A stretch of 64,000 nt of DNA from Actinomycetales bacterium (GCA_018970025.1 JAGWXF010000004.1:124001-188000); one strand, 5' to 3'; shown: positions 44,104 to 52,413, numbered from the stretch's first letter. Numbers and translations are program-made. Notes: generated by a model not told the origin, from the sequence alone.

Positions 44104-44163
44104 GCACGTGTGTGCGCGTACACCTGTATATGCGTACACCTATGTACGCGTACACGTGCGAAC
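44104..44163. repeat. Three 16-bp tandem repeats flanked by CACGTG palindromes
   Basis: Three adjacent 16-base units begin GCGTACAC: 44116-44131 (GCGTACACCTGTATAT), 44132-44147 (GCGTACACCTATGTAC) and 44148-44163 (GCGTACACGTGCGAAC). GCACGTG (44104-44110) and CACGTGC (44153-44159) frame the block as an inverted repeat. The tract is rich in alternating pyrimidine-purine steps and, with the TACATACATATATAT just before it, is much less GC-rich than its surroundings. It lies in the divergent promoter region of the cupin and SDR genes, so multiple binding sites for a regulator are the simplest reading. Confidence 0.65.
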
Positions 44164-44207
44164 GGCACCCGTCGATCACGAGCCAGGGTAGGCTCCTGGC
44201 CATCGAC

Positions 44208-44975
44208 ATGATCCCGCATGCGGCACTGCTCGACCTCACCGGTCGGGTCGCGCTGGTGACCGGTGCCGGCGGAACGATCGGTACCGGCATCGCCCGCCGA
44301 CTGCATGCGGCCGGGGCATCCGTCATGCTTCATGCCCACCGAGATACCAGCCGCCTGAGCGCCCTCGCCGACTCGCTCCCGGGCACCGCCGTGGTCGCCG
44401 GCGACGTGCAGCGTGATGCGACCGGCATCTGCCAGGCGACGATCGAGGCCTTCGGCGCACTGCACATCGTGGTCAACAATGCCGGCATCCAGCCGGTCGC
44501 AGCGCTGTTGGACCTCACCTCGGATGATGAGCTCGAGATGCTTCGGGTCAACGTCGGCGGCATCACCGCCCTCACGCGCGCGGCTGCGCTGGCGATGACC
44601 CCGTCCGACTCGGGCGAGACCGGCTGCGTGGTGAACGTGAGCTCGATCGAGGGGCTGCAGCCGGCCGCCGGTCACAGCCACTACGCAGCCGCGAAGGCGG
44701 CGGTCATCATGCACACCCGAGCCGCAGCACTGGAGCTGGGCCCGCGTGGCATTCGGGTCAACGCCGTGGCCCCGGGCTTGATCGACCATGGCGCGCTCGC
44801 CGAGCAGTGGCCAGAGGGCGTCGCACGCTGGCATGCGGCTGCGCCACTGCAACGGCTCGGCACTCCGGACGACATCGCCAACGCAGTGCTGTTCCTCGCC
44901 TCTCCTGCCGCACGCTGGATCACCGGGGCAACGCTCGTGGTCGACGGTGGCGTCCTGACCCACAACACCTGGTGA
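44208..44975 (+). CDS. Short-chain dehydrogenase/reductase (SDR)
   Basis: A 255-residue classical SDR. It shows the NAD(P)-binding TGAGGTIGTG (residues 18-27), NNAG (90-93) and the catalytic Ser145, Tyr159 and Lys163 (YAAAK), with a C-terminal ITGATLVVDGG. Substrate unknown; an oxidoreductase for a sugar, alcohol or ketoacyl compound is typical. The ATG at 44208 begins the family N-terminus without a clear ribosome-binding site. A longer upstream frame runs through the tandem repeats and is unlikely. Confidence 0.88.
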   Translation: MIPHAALLDLTGRVALVTGAGGTIGTGIARRLHAAGASVMLHAHRDTSRLSALADSLPGTAVVAGDVQRDATGICQATIEAFGALHIVVNNAGIQPVAALLDLTSDDELEMLRVNVGGITALTRAAALAMTPSDSGETGCVVNVSSIEGLQPAAGHSHYAAAKAAVIMHTRAAALELGPRGIRVNAVAPGLIDHGALAEQWPEGVARWHAAAPLQRLGTPDDIANAVLFLASPAARWITGATLVVDGGVLTHNTW

Positions 44976-45037
44976 GTGGGCAGCTCTGGCGGGCGGCATG
45001 ATGGGCGCGGGGCACCCGGGTGATGGAGGGATCGTCG

Positions 45038-45817
45038 GTGGACGCAGCAGCAATCGATGAGCGGTTCGAGGTGGCGCAGCGCATCATGCGCCAGGCCGTG
45101 CAGACTGCCCTCGAGTATCACGGCAACCTGGGCCGGCTGACCATCGAGCACAAGGGCCCCCAGGATCTCGTCAGCGAGGCCGATCGCGCCGTGGAGGACG
45201 TCATCAAGGCCGCAGTGCTCGGTTCCTTCCCGCAGGACGGCTTCGTCGGCGAGGAGACCGGCAGCACCGAATCCGACGGCGGGATCTGGATCGTCGACCC
45301 GATCGACGGCACCCAGGACTTCCTGCTCGGCCTGCCGACCTGGTGCGTCTCGATCGCCTTCGCCGTCGATGGCTCGCTGGCATTCGGGCTCATCACCAAT
45401 CCCGTGACCGGTGACGTGTATGCAGCGCGCGCCGGAGCCGGGGCGACCTGGAATGGCGTGCCGATCCATGCCGCGACGGCGACGTCGCTCGCCGATGGCG
45501 TCACCGCGGTCGGTCACTCACGGCATAGCAGCCCTGCGGACCTCGCCGTCATCATGGAGCGGCTGACCAGCGCGGGCGGGGCGATCCGCTCCATCGGCTC
45601 AGGGGCACTGATGATCGTGTGGGTTGCCACCGGCCAGTGCATCGGCTACGTCGAGATGTACATCAATGCCTGGGACTGCCTCGCTGCCGTGTGCATCGTC
45701 AACGAGGCTGGCGGGCGTACCAACGACTTCCTTGGCGAGAACGGCCCGGCAGGGCACGGGCGCATCATTGCGGGCGCGCCTGGGGTCTTCGACCAGCTCA
45801 CCGCCCTGCTGCCCTGA
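45038..45817 (+). CDS. Inositol-monophosphatase-family phosphatase
   Basis: A 259-residue Mg-dependent sugar phosphatase with all IMPase motifs: GEETGS, DPIDGTQDF and NAWDCLAA. Members hydrolyse inositol phosphate, fructose-1,6-bisphosphate, histidinol phosphate or PAP; motifs alone do not separate these. The GTG at 45038 is preferred because GGAGGG lies seven bases upstream; ATG 45023 is also in frame. It follows the SDR gene by 62 nt on the same strand. Confidence 0.88.
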   Translation: MDAAAIDERFEVAQRIMRQAVQTALEYHGNLGRLTIEHKGPQDLVSEADRAVEDVIKAAVLGSFPQDGFVGEETGSTESDGGIWIVDPIDGTQDFLLGLPTWCVSIAFAVDGSLAFGLITNPVTGDVYAARAGAGATWNGVPIHAATATSLADGVTAVGHSRHSSPADLAVIMERLTSAGGAIRSIGSGALMIVWVATGQCIGYVEMYINAWDCLAAVCIVNEAGGRTNDFLGENGPAGHGRIIAGAPGVFDQLTALLP

Positions 45818-45845
45818 GCTCGTCACGCGGGCCCTCGGCGATTTG

Positions 45846-45861
45846 ATACCCCACAGGGTAT
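45846..45861. promoter_or_regulatory. CsoR-like operator palindrome
   Basis: ATACCC-CACA-GGGTAT is a perfect 6+6 palindrome with a four-base centre, running into TATATTT, a likely -10 element. It resembles operators I recall for the CsoR/CstR family of copper- or persulfide-sensing repressors. It lies 46 nt before the small Cys-rich gene. No CsoR gene is in the window. Confidence 0.5.
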
Positions 45862-45906
45862 ATATTTGCAGGATTCGACCCCGCATCACCTGCCGATTGG
45901 ATTCAC

Positions 45907-46080
45907 ATGTGCCGTCAGACCACCTGCCGAGTCTGCAAGAAGGCCACGTGGGCTGGCTGCGGTCAGCATAAGGACGAGGTCCTGCGCGGGATCCCCAAGG
46001 ATCAGCGCTGCTCCTGCACCGCGGCGCAGAAAGCTGCGGCACCGAAGGGCGGCTTCTTCGCCCGCTTGTTCGGCGGCTGA
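45907..46080 (+). CDS. 57-residue cysteine-rich protein
   Basis: A very small protein that starts MCRQTTCRVCKKATWAGCGQ and continues to KDQRCSCTAAQ, with six Cys and a His in the first half, followed by a Lys/Ala-rich linker and a hydrophobic FFARLFGG end. The spacing (CxxxxCxxC, then CGxH, then CxC) suggests a zinc- or metal-binding knuckle. Similar tiny proteins of unknown function occur widely in actinobacteria, to my recollection. The palindrome at 45846-45861 suggests control by a CsoR-type sensor. Confidence 0.7.
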   Translation: MCRQTTCRVCKKATWAGCGQHKDEVLRGIPKDQRCSCTAAQKAAAPKGGFFARLFGG

Positions 46081-46249
46081 GACCCGGCAATCGCGGTAGC
46101 CCCACCCGGGAGCCGATCGCCAGCATTCCGCTTGTGGGTCGCCATGGTGACCTCCGTCTCGGTCGGCAAGACCGCTCATATGATGAGGCGGCAGGATTCA
46201 GGACGGCACCGGAGGGCGGCTTGTTGGCCAACTGCAGTGCCGGCCCGGT

Positions 46250-47656
46250 GTGACCGCCGCGGGCGGTCACGGTGACAGCGTCCTGACCTCCTCGTCACCG
46301 GCACCGCGGCTCCTCGATGCCACGAATCGGCCCCTGGCGATCGGCATCGTCGCGGTCATCACCCTGGCGGCCTTCGAGGGGATCGGGACGGCCACGGCAA
46401 TGCCGGTCATCGCTGCCGAGCTCGGTGCCCTGGGCTCCTACACCTGGGCGTTCACCGGATACATCGTTGCCTCGCTGCTGACCATGGTCATTGCCGGCCT
46501 GCACTGCGACAGCCACGGGCCGCGGTGGTCGATCACTGCCGGTATCACCGCCTTCGCCGTCGGCAGCCTTGTCGCAGGATTCGCCTGGGACCTCGGGGTC
46601 CTCATCATCGGCCGCGCCCTGCAGGGCGTGGGCAGCGGCGCGGTGATCGTCGGGGTCTACGTCCTCATCGCCCGGGCCATGCCAACCGAACTGCGACCGC
46701 GGGCCTTCGCGTTGCTCTCGGCATCCTGGGTGGTGCCCTCGCTCGTGGGGCCGTTCATCGCCGGCTGGCTCGCCGATGCCGTGTCCTGGCGCTGGGTGTT
46801 CTGGGCGATCCCTGTCTTCGTCATTGCCCCCGCCATGCTGCTCCTGCCTCGCCTGCGCGCGCACGATGGCGGGTCCCCGGCCGCCGACCGGCGGCCCCGG
46901 ATTCGAGCTGGGGTGCTCACCTGCCTGGGGCTGGTCCTGCTGCAGGACGGGATCCTGCGACTTGACGTGATCGGTGCCCTGGAGGCTGTCGGCGGCCTCG
47001 CCGTCATCATGGCCGCCTGCCGGCCGCTGTTCCCCGAGGGGACCCTGCGGCTGTCACGCGGGCTCGGCAGCACCGTGGCCATGCGCGGGATCCTGGCCGC
47101 CGCCTTCTTCACCGCGGAGCTGTTCGTGCCTCTGGCGCTCGTCCGCGAGCGTGGGGTGAGCACCACGGTCGCCGGCTTCACGCTGTCGCTGGCAGCCATC
47201 GGCTGGTTGCTGGGGTCGTACACCCAAGGTCGCCTGCCGGAGGATCGCGATCGATCGGCGATCGCACGTGTCGGCTGCACGATCGTCACGCTGACGATCC
47301 TGGCGACCTGCCTGGTGCTCCTGCCCGGCGTGCCCGTCTGGACGACGGCGGTCAGCTGGGCCATCGGGGCCTATGGCATGGGCCTGACGTTCCCGTCCAT
47401 CTCCGTGCAGGCCCTGCGGCTGTCACCGGAGGCTGACCAGGGGCGGACGTCCTCAGCCCTGCAGGTGGCCGACTCCCTGCTGGTGGTCGTCGTGGCGAGC
47501 CTCATCGGCTCGATTCACGCGCTGGCCGTACGTGCCGGCACCGACGGGCCCGGCACCTACGTGATCCTGTGGTGCGCATCCGCGTGCATCGCGCTCTTCG
47601 CTGTGGTCACAGCCCGCCGGATGACCCCAGTGCAGACGATCACGGGCGCAGGCTAG
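46250..47656 (+). CDS. MFS transporter, drug-efflux-like
   Basis: A 468-residue membrane protein with at least 12 hydrophobic segments. The early motif GLHCDSHGPRWSI stands at the MFS motif A position, and RALQGVGSGAVIVGVYVLIA resembles DHA-type efflux carriers. Probably an exporter in the cytoplasmic membrane; substrate unknown. The annotated GTG start has no convincing ribosome-binding site, so the true start may be up to ten codons downstream. Convergent with the second MFS gene. Confidence 0.82.
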   Translation: MTAAGGHGDSVLTSSSPAPRLLDATNRPLAIGIVAVITLAAFEGIGTATAMPVIAAELGALGSYTWAFTGYIVASLLTMVIAGLHCDSHGPRWSITAGITAFAVGSLVAGFAWDLGVLIIGRALQGVGSGAVIVGVYVLIARAMPTELRPRAFALLSASWVVPSLVGPFIAGWLADAVSWRWVFWAIPVFVIAPAMLLLPRLRAHDGGSPAADRRPRIRAGVLTCLGLVLLQDGILRLDVIGALEAVGGLAVIMAACRPLFPEGTLRLSRGLGSTVAMRGILAAAFFTAELFVPLALVRERGVSTTVAGFTLSLAAIGWLLGSYTQGRLPEDRDRSAIARVGCTIVTLTILATCLVLLPGVPVWTTAVSWAIGAYGMGLTFPSISVQALRLSPEADQGRTSSALQVADSLLVVVVASLIGSIHALAVRAGTDGPGTYVILWCASACIALFAVVTARRMTPVQTITGAG

Positions 47657-47728
47657 GGCGCGAGCAGCACGCCCGAACAGCAGTCGGCGCAACGGCTGGC
47701 GCAATCACGATCCAGTCGTCGTCTGCCA

Positions 47729-48946
47729 TTACGCCGCAGCCTCGAGCGCGTCCTTGGCAGTCGCCTGGGCAGCGGGCTTGAGCACTCCGCGAATGCCGAT
47801 GCTGAAGATGATCGGCGAGGCGATCGCGAACAGGCTCCCGAGCGCGAGCGTCAGGTGCGGGCTGGTGGACTCCGCCAGCACCCCGCCAATGGCATTGCCG
47901 GCGGCCATCCCAAGGCCCTCGATCATCCACAGCGACCCGAGCGCTGCCACCGCCGTGCCGCGAGGCCGGACGACGTCGATCACCTCGAGATAGAAGACGT
48001 TCGCCGGGCCGATGAAAACCCACGCCACCAGCACGACCGCCATCATCGCCGGGCCGATCGGCACGAGCGCCAGCGGGATCAGGGCGATCGCGAACAGCAA
48101 GGTCGACGCCCGCAGCCCGCGGGCCGGAGCGATGTCACGTGCCTTCGCTCCCGCCCACAGCGACCCGATGATCGCCCCGACCCCCATGGCCGACAGCACG
48201 GGGCCAGCCAGGCCCTCCTCGCCGGAGAGGGTTGCCAGGGTGGGAATGCCGATCGTGATGAAGCCGGCCGACAGGCCCATGGCTGCGCCCTCCAGCGCCA
48301 GCAGCCTGATCGCCGGCGAGCGCAGCAGCCCGGCCTCGCCATGCTCGCGCGCCTCGGGCACCCAGGCCCGTGAATGCGGATTCATCACGAGCAGCAGGCC
48401 GCCGAGCAGCATGCTGATCCCGACCGTGAGCAAGGCCGCCCTCGGTGTGACGTTGAGGGCGATGAGCGAAGCGACGACCGGGCCGATGAGGATGAGCAGG
48501 TTCTGGCAGGCCGAGTCGACGCTGTAGGCCATCCGGACGCGGTCATCACCCACGATGTCACGCCACAGCGGCCTGATGCTGACGTTGAACGGCGGAGCCG
48601 TCCCACCGACGAGCGCGGCGAGCAGCACGCAGGTGACGGCATCGTGCGCGACGAAGGCCAGCAGCGTGCAGCTGACGGCATAGGCGGGGACGAGGGCGAC
48701 GAGCGGGCGCGTCTGCCCGAGGCGATCGACCAGCAGGCCGCGCGGCCCGGCCGTCATGGCCCCCAGGCCGCTGGAGACCCCAGCTGCCAGCCCGGCTACT
48801 GCAACGCTGCCGGTGACGCGCTGGACCTGGAAGAAGATGGCCAGGCTGACCATCGAGTAGGCAAGACGCCCGAAGATTGAGGCGAAGAGCAGACGCGGCA
48901 CGCCCGGAATGCGCAGGAACGCCCAGTACTGCTCCACTCCCGTCAT
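47729..48946 (-). CDS. MFS transporter
   Basis: A 405-residue, 12-segment major facilitator. Its N-terminus MTGVEQYWAFLRIPGVPRLL and GLGAMTAGPRGLLVDRLGQT match the AraJ/MFS_1 type. The start ATG at 48946 fits the family N-terminus; the longer frame upstream is polar and unlikely. Substrate unknown. Not related in detail to the adjacent MFS gene. Confidence 0.85.
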   Translation of the reverse strand: MTGVEQYWAFLRIPGVPRLLFASIFGRLAYSMVSLAIFFQVQRVTGSVAVAGLAAGVSSGLGAMTAGPRGLLVDRLGQTRPLVALVPAYAVSCTLLAFVAHDAVTCVLLAALVGGTAPPFNVSIRPLWRDIVGDDRVRMAYSVDSACQNLLILIGPVVASLIALNVTPRAALLTVGISMLLGGLLLVMNPHSRAWVPEAREHGEAGLLRSPAIRLLALEGAAMGLSAGFITIGIPTLATLSGEEGLAGPVLSAMGVGAIIGSLWAGAKARDIAPARGLRASTLLFAIALIPLALVPIGPAMMAVVLVAWVFIGPANVFYLEVIDVVRPRGTAVAALGSLWMIEGLGMAAGNAIGGVLAESTSPHLTLALGSLFAIASPIIFSIGIRGVLKPAAQATAKDALEAAA

Positions 48947-49093
48947 CCTAGGTGACGGCGCAACCACGTCCCGCCCGGCGCACAGACGCAAGCCATCGGG
49001 CATGCATCACGGTCGTCAGAGGGTGCCCGGATCGACGTCCGTGGGCACCGGGGCACTGCGAACGTCGGACGGTCCGACGCACGGCCAATTCGT

Positions 49094-49414
49094 TCACGCG
49101 GATTCACGGAGTCCGGAACTCTCCGGGGTGATGTCGATGTGGAACTCGATGCCCAGTCCGCGCGCCAGCCGCTCAAGGGTGCTGAACGTGGGCTCATGAT
49201 CTCCAGCCTCGAGCCGCGCGACAGCCGGCTGTTGCATGTCCAGTTGGCGGGCCAAGGCCGTCTGGGAGAGGCCGTGCTCGACACGGTAGGCCAGTACGCG
49301 CATCGCAACTGCTCGTGCCAAGGCCGTTCGGATGTGCTCGGCGTTCACCTGGTCATCGGCGAGGTCCTCTCGCCGAAGATCATCTGCTGTGCGCAACTGC
49401 GAAAGCTTCGTCAT
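49094..49414 (-). CDS. Xre-family antitoxin of a broken toxin pair
   Basis: A 106-residue protein with a Cro/C1 helix-turn-helix near its middle (GLSQTALARQLDMQQPAVAR) and a C-terminal helical end. It matches HigA-like antitoxins. The gene starts one base after the in-frame end of the RelE-type toxin sequence (TGACATG), the usual coupling. The toxin is interrupted by an amber codon while this gene looks intact, so the antitoxin may persist as a regulator or may protect against related toxins. Confidence 0.82.
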   Translation of the reverse strand: MTKLSQLRTADDLRREDLADDQVNAEHIRTALARAVAMRVLAYRVEHGLSQTALARQLDMQQPAVARLEAGDHEPTFSTLERLARGLGIEFHIDITPESSGLRESA

Positions 49415-49415
49415 G

Positions 49416-49787
49416 TCAGCCCTCCTCCAACCCTGCCAGTCGTTCCTGCGCCAGTCGGGCTGCCTTGTCGAAACGCCGCCGTTCCACCTACGCCTCTGGG
49501 CCGATCGCCGCGATGACGAACACGTCCTCGACACGCTGGTAGAGCGCGCGCCACGGACTTCGTCCAGCCCTGGGCCGCAACTCCCGCAATCCCGAGAATC
49601 CTTGCACGGCACTTGAGTGCGGAAATCCCAACTGCGGTCCGAACGCCTCCAACTTCTCCACAGCGTGCAGCAGAGGGTTGCGCTCAGCCGCGGGGAAGTT
49701 GCGTTCTTGCTCACAGACACCCTGCTGTACACGACCGGATTGGCGGCGCAGACTCTCATCACAGTCCGAGGTGCAGTCGCAGTGCAC
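49416..49787 (-). pseudogene. RelE/Gp49-like toxin with in-frame amber codon
   Basis: On the minus strand the frame reads NPLLHAVEKLEAFGPQLGFP, HSSAVQGFSGLRELRP and WRALYQRVEDVFVIAAIGPE, a clear RelE/Gp49-type toxin core. It then stops at TAG (49488-49490). The same frame continues VERRRFDKAARLAQERLAGL and ends at TGA 49416-49418, abutting the antitoxin ATG, so the natural end lies there. Near the 5' end family-like sequence (VVYSRVSVS) is in another frame, suggesting a second lesion. The toxin lacks its C-terminal 24 residues, and possibly its proper N-terminus. Confidence 0.65.
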
Positions 49788-50106
49788 GGTCGATGTGTGC
49801 CATGACCGATGCCCGAACCATCCCCACGTGCCGGGTTGCGCGAGTGACCGCCACGGATCTCACCTGCTCGGCCTGCGCCTTCGACTCGCGCGGGAGCCCA
49901 GTGTCCTGCGGTGCCAGCAGGACTTGGAAGGAGTAGACCGTCGACGTGTTCGTGGTGAGCGGGACGATCGTCACGACTCCGGTTCCGCGCCGGGCGGCCG
50001 CCTGATTGGCGCCATCGTTGCTGACGACGATCGCCGGACGAGTCTTGTTCGCCTCTGAGCCTCGCACGGGGTCAAGATCAAAGAGCCAGATGTCGCCCCG
50101 CTTCAT
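49759..50106 (-). CDS. MazF/PemK-family endoribonuclease toxin
   Basis: A 115-residue MazF-type toxin. The N-terminal MKRGDIWLFDLDP is followed by NKTRPAIVVSND, VTIVPLTTNT and LRLHLGL. MazF enzymes cut mRNA at short sequences; the target is not predictable here. Its start overlaps the antitoxin stop by four bases (ATGA), so the pair is coupled, antitoxin first. Its C-terminal codons overlap the 5' end of the broken RelE-type gene. Confidence 0.9.
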   Translation of the reverse strand: MKRGDIWLFDLDPVRGSEANKTRPAIVVSNDGANQAAARRGTGVVTIVPLTTNTSTVYSFQVLLAPQDTGLPRESKAQAEQVRSVAVTRATRHVGMVRASVMAHIDRALRLHLGL

Positions 50107-50327
50107 GCGCCCTCGACCCCATCGCCCGATGCGGCTTCCCAGAGCGCGCCCTCTCCCGTCTCATGCCACTCCTCGAACGCACGCTCATAGTCATCAGCCA
50201 GATCGGCTGCCTTCAGCATCGCTATCGCCTGCTGCACGACCGCCGATCGAGAGGGCATGCCTGCGCGGTCCGCGAAGACGTCGAGGAACGCAACATCCTC
50301 GTCCGGAAGGCTGATGCTCAGTTTCAT
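50103..50327 (-). CDS. Ribbon-helix-helix antitoxin of the MazF-like toxin
   Basis: A 74-residue antitoxin. Its N-terminal MKLSISLPDEDVAFLDVFAD and SRSAVVQQAIAML form a ribbon-helix-helix DNA-binding fold. The acidic tail (EEWHETGEGALWEA) probably blocks the toxin. It precedes mazF with an ATGA overlap. It likely represses the operon from the short intergenic region upstream. Confidence 0.87.
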   Translation of the reverse strand: MKLSISLPDEDVAFLDVFADRAGMPSRSAVVQQAIAMLKAADLADDYERAFEEWHETGEGALWEAASGDGVEGA

Positions 50328-50508
50328 ACCATCATGCTACTTTGGTCATACCCTGCTGGGAAAACTCCGGCACGTACGTCGAATGGCCTCTCCCCCCGAG
50401 CGCACGAGACCCAACGTGTAGGTCGCTGACTGGCAGGCCATAGCTGCGCCGGCGACGGCGGACGGGTTCAGGACCGACGACCGCCAGGAGGCCAAGCGGG
50501 TCGCGCAG

Positions 50509-51321
50509 ATGACCGAGCGGGACGACCTCGACGAGGCCCTCGCGGTCGCCCGGCAGCCTGACGACACCCTGGCGGACGCGACGGTGATCGTGGGCCGGCT
50601 GCCGAACGGCGACCTTGAGGTCACCGACGTGGGCACGGGATACGACATCGCCGGCATCACCGGCAAGGCCGACCCGGTCCGCGCCGACGGGGCCCGGATG
50701 GCCGACGCCGACGGGTACGTCGACTTCGGCGACGGGACCCGGTGGGCGTTGGGCGGGACCAAGGCAGCCGAGTCGATGGCCCGCGAGTCCATGGCCGGCG
50801 ACCTGATCGACCAGTGGGCCAAGACCTCCAACGACGCCAGCGCCCGCTCCCACGCCATCCAGCAGGCCGCCCGCGAGGAGTTCGGCCTGCAGGACGCGGC
50901 CCAGTGGGACACCGGCGGCGGGTGGAGCCCGGCCGTGGAGGAGGGGCAGGCGATGTACGCCAGGCACGGCGGGGTGTACCGGGACTTCCTGGCCGCCCAG
51001 CACGCCGGCACGCAGCAGTTCCTCGCCGACCGCGACGTCGGCTCGGTGGTGCTGTGGCGGGGCGTGAAGTCCGGCGCTCACCTGCCGGCCGCCACGCAGG
51101 TCCAGGCACGGCCCCTGTCGTCGTGGGCGTACCAGCGGTCCGCCGCGGAGACGTTCGCCGGCGACCAAGGCATCGTGATGCGCGCGGTCGTGCCCGCGGC
51201 CCGGATCCTGTCCCAGGGAACCGCCGGCGTCGGGTGCCTGACCGAGTCCGAGATGGTCATCCTGGGCGGGCAGCTCAACGTCCAGTCCAAGGGCGCCGGA
51301 CAGTGGCCGGACCGCACGTGA
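50509..51321 (+). CDS. ADP-ribosyltransferase-like protein, probably 5'-truncated
   Basis: The 270 visible residues are very GC-rich in codon use. The C-terminal part resembles a small ADP-ribosyltransferase (R-S-E type): SVVLWRGVKSG, LSSWAYQRSAAETFAG and CLTESEMVILGG with the E-x-E signature. The frame is open further upstream to 50422 (ADWQAIAAPATADG) and then hits a TAG, with no start or ribosome-binding site there. This looks like the tail of a longer protein, such as phage or conjugative-element proteins with a C-terminal ART domain. If expressed from ATG 50509 it could still be active. Confidence 0.5.
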   Translation: MTERDDLDEALAVARQPDDTLADATVIVGRLPNGDLEVTDVGTGYDIAGITGKADPVRADGARMADADGYVDFGDGTRWALGGTKAAESMARESMAGDLIDQWAKTSNDASARSHAIQQAAREEFGLQDAAQWDTGGGWSPAVEEGQAMYARHGGVYRDFLAAQHAGTQQFLADRDVGSVVLWRGVKSGAHLPAATQVQARPLSSWAYQRSAAETFAGDQGIVMRAVVPAARILSQGTAGVGCLTESEMVILGGQLNVQSKGAGQWPDRT

Positions 51322-51500
51322 GCGTGCTCTCCGTCGACCTAGACGACGAGCAGGCCGACTGGCCAAACCGCACCGACGACCTACGCGCATCCCTCGCGCC
51401 CGCCGACATCCGACGTCGCACCCCTTCCCTCATACCGGATGCCGGCCCCAACCGTCGCTCAGCCGTCTGCGGGGCCTACAGGAAGCGAGGTCACCGATGA
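51318..51500 (+). CDS. Small ORF coupled to the ART-like gene
   Basis: A 60-residue ORF whose GTG start overlaps the upstream stop (GTGA). It reads MSVLSVDLDDEQADWPNRTD and then a basic, Pro/Arg-rich second half. No family recognised. The overlap and shared codon bias make it a plausible partner of the ART-like gene, for example an immunity protein. The region is decayed, however, and it may be a remnant. Confidence 0.4.
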   Translation: MSVLSVDLDDEQADWPNRTDDLRASLAPADIRRRTPSLIPDAGPNRRSAVCGAYRKRGHR

Positions 51501-51843
51501 GGGCGCTCAAGCGAGCGCGCCAGGCGTGATCACCCTGGGCGGCTTCGCCCTGGCCGCGTCGTCGCGGATGACCCGCGACCCCGCCGGCGTCCCGGCATGG
51601 CTCACCCGACGCATGCCGCGGCGGTCAGCCTGCTGTGGCGCCGCCCCGAGCAGCCCCTAATCCCTCGGTCCACTACCCACGGGACCCTGGCGCCGATGGA
51701 CGCCGCCACGCAGCTGGTCGCCGACGAGGTCGCGCCCCTCTGCCGTGGCAGGCGTACATCGAGCGCGACGGGATCCCTGACCGGCTGCGTCCCCAGGCAG
51801 AGCCGGCACCCGGTGCGACTGGCTGAAGTGGACGACTCCGGAT
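51501..51843. other. Decayed GC-rich stretch without a supported gene
   Basis: These 343 bases show short protein-like pieces (for example APGVITLGGFALAASSRMTR near 51530 on the plus strand) interrupted by stops in all frames. The composition matches the ART-like segment, so this is probably its degraded continuation. It ends at the lower-GC YbjQ/SPFH operon. Confidence 0.5.
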
Positions 51844-52413
51844 CTAGCCAACGGCGCCTGATCCGAGCCTCCCACTCCCTTCGATGGTGACGGCGTTACC
51901 GCTCACGGTGACTCCGAATATGTAGCTCTTCGGCAAGGATCCGATGGCCGGTGCATCGAGAGAGAGGTAGTCGAAGTCCACCCCGATCACCGCATTGCAC
52001 CCGAGAGCGTATGCCGATTCCTTCAGCCTCGCCAATGCATTCCGCCGAATATGGGAAAGCCCGACAGTGAACGCTTCTCCTGGCTTGGTGACCTTGGTAC
52101 CACTCCAAAAGCCCATAGACACGCTACTGATCTCGACTACTTCGTCTGCCGAAATTACCCCCGAATACTTGACGATCGTGTAGCCGTCAAAACTGAAGCC
52201 GGTGGTGATCAGAACATCGACGACACCCTCGCGCATTTCTTGAGCCGCTGCAATTTCTCTCTTGTAGGCAGCAGCGATCTCATCCATGTCTTGACGATCG
52301 TCGATATTGACGTTTCCCATGCTGGTTGACCACTTATAGCCCGACCCGTTCAACCATGCGATGAACCCGGCCACATCCAACTGGTGTTGGTTGGCGACGT
52401 CTTTCGCCTTCAT
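51844..52413 (-). CDS. YbjQ/UPF0145-like heavy-metal-binding-domain protein
   Basis: A 189-residue protein whose central and C-terminal part follows the YbjQ (UPF0145/DUF74) fold: VLITTGFSFDGYTIVKYSGV, then LARLKESAYALGCNAVIGVD and FDYLSL. These proteins form pentameric rings of unknown function. An N-terminal extension of about 60 residues is unassigned (VAGFIAWLNGSGYKWS). Its start overlaps the stop of the zinc-ribbon gene (ATGA). Third gene of the SPFH/zinc-ribbon/YbjQ operon, with less GC-rich codons than the genes around the island. Confidence 0.75.
   Translation of the reverse strand: MKAKDVANQHQLDVAGFIAWLNGSGYKWSTSMGNVNIDDRQDMDEIAAAYKREIAAAQEMREGVVDVLITTGFSFDGYTIVKYSGVISADEVVEISSVSMGFWSGTKVTKPGEAFTVGLSHIRRNALARLKESAYALGCNAVIGVDFDYLSLDAPAIGSLPKSYIFGVTVSGNAVTIEGSGRLGSGAVG

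Noticed and set aside
44104..44163. Possible CRISPR-like array
   Set aside because: The 16-base units follow each other directly without spacers, and no cas genes are present.
45997..46144. 48-codon minus-strand ORF with a GGAGG ribosome-binding site (MATHKRNAGDRLPGG)
   Set aside because: It is antisense to the Cys-rich gene, has no recognisable domain and probably arises by chance, though the ribosome-binding site is good.
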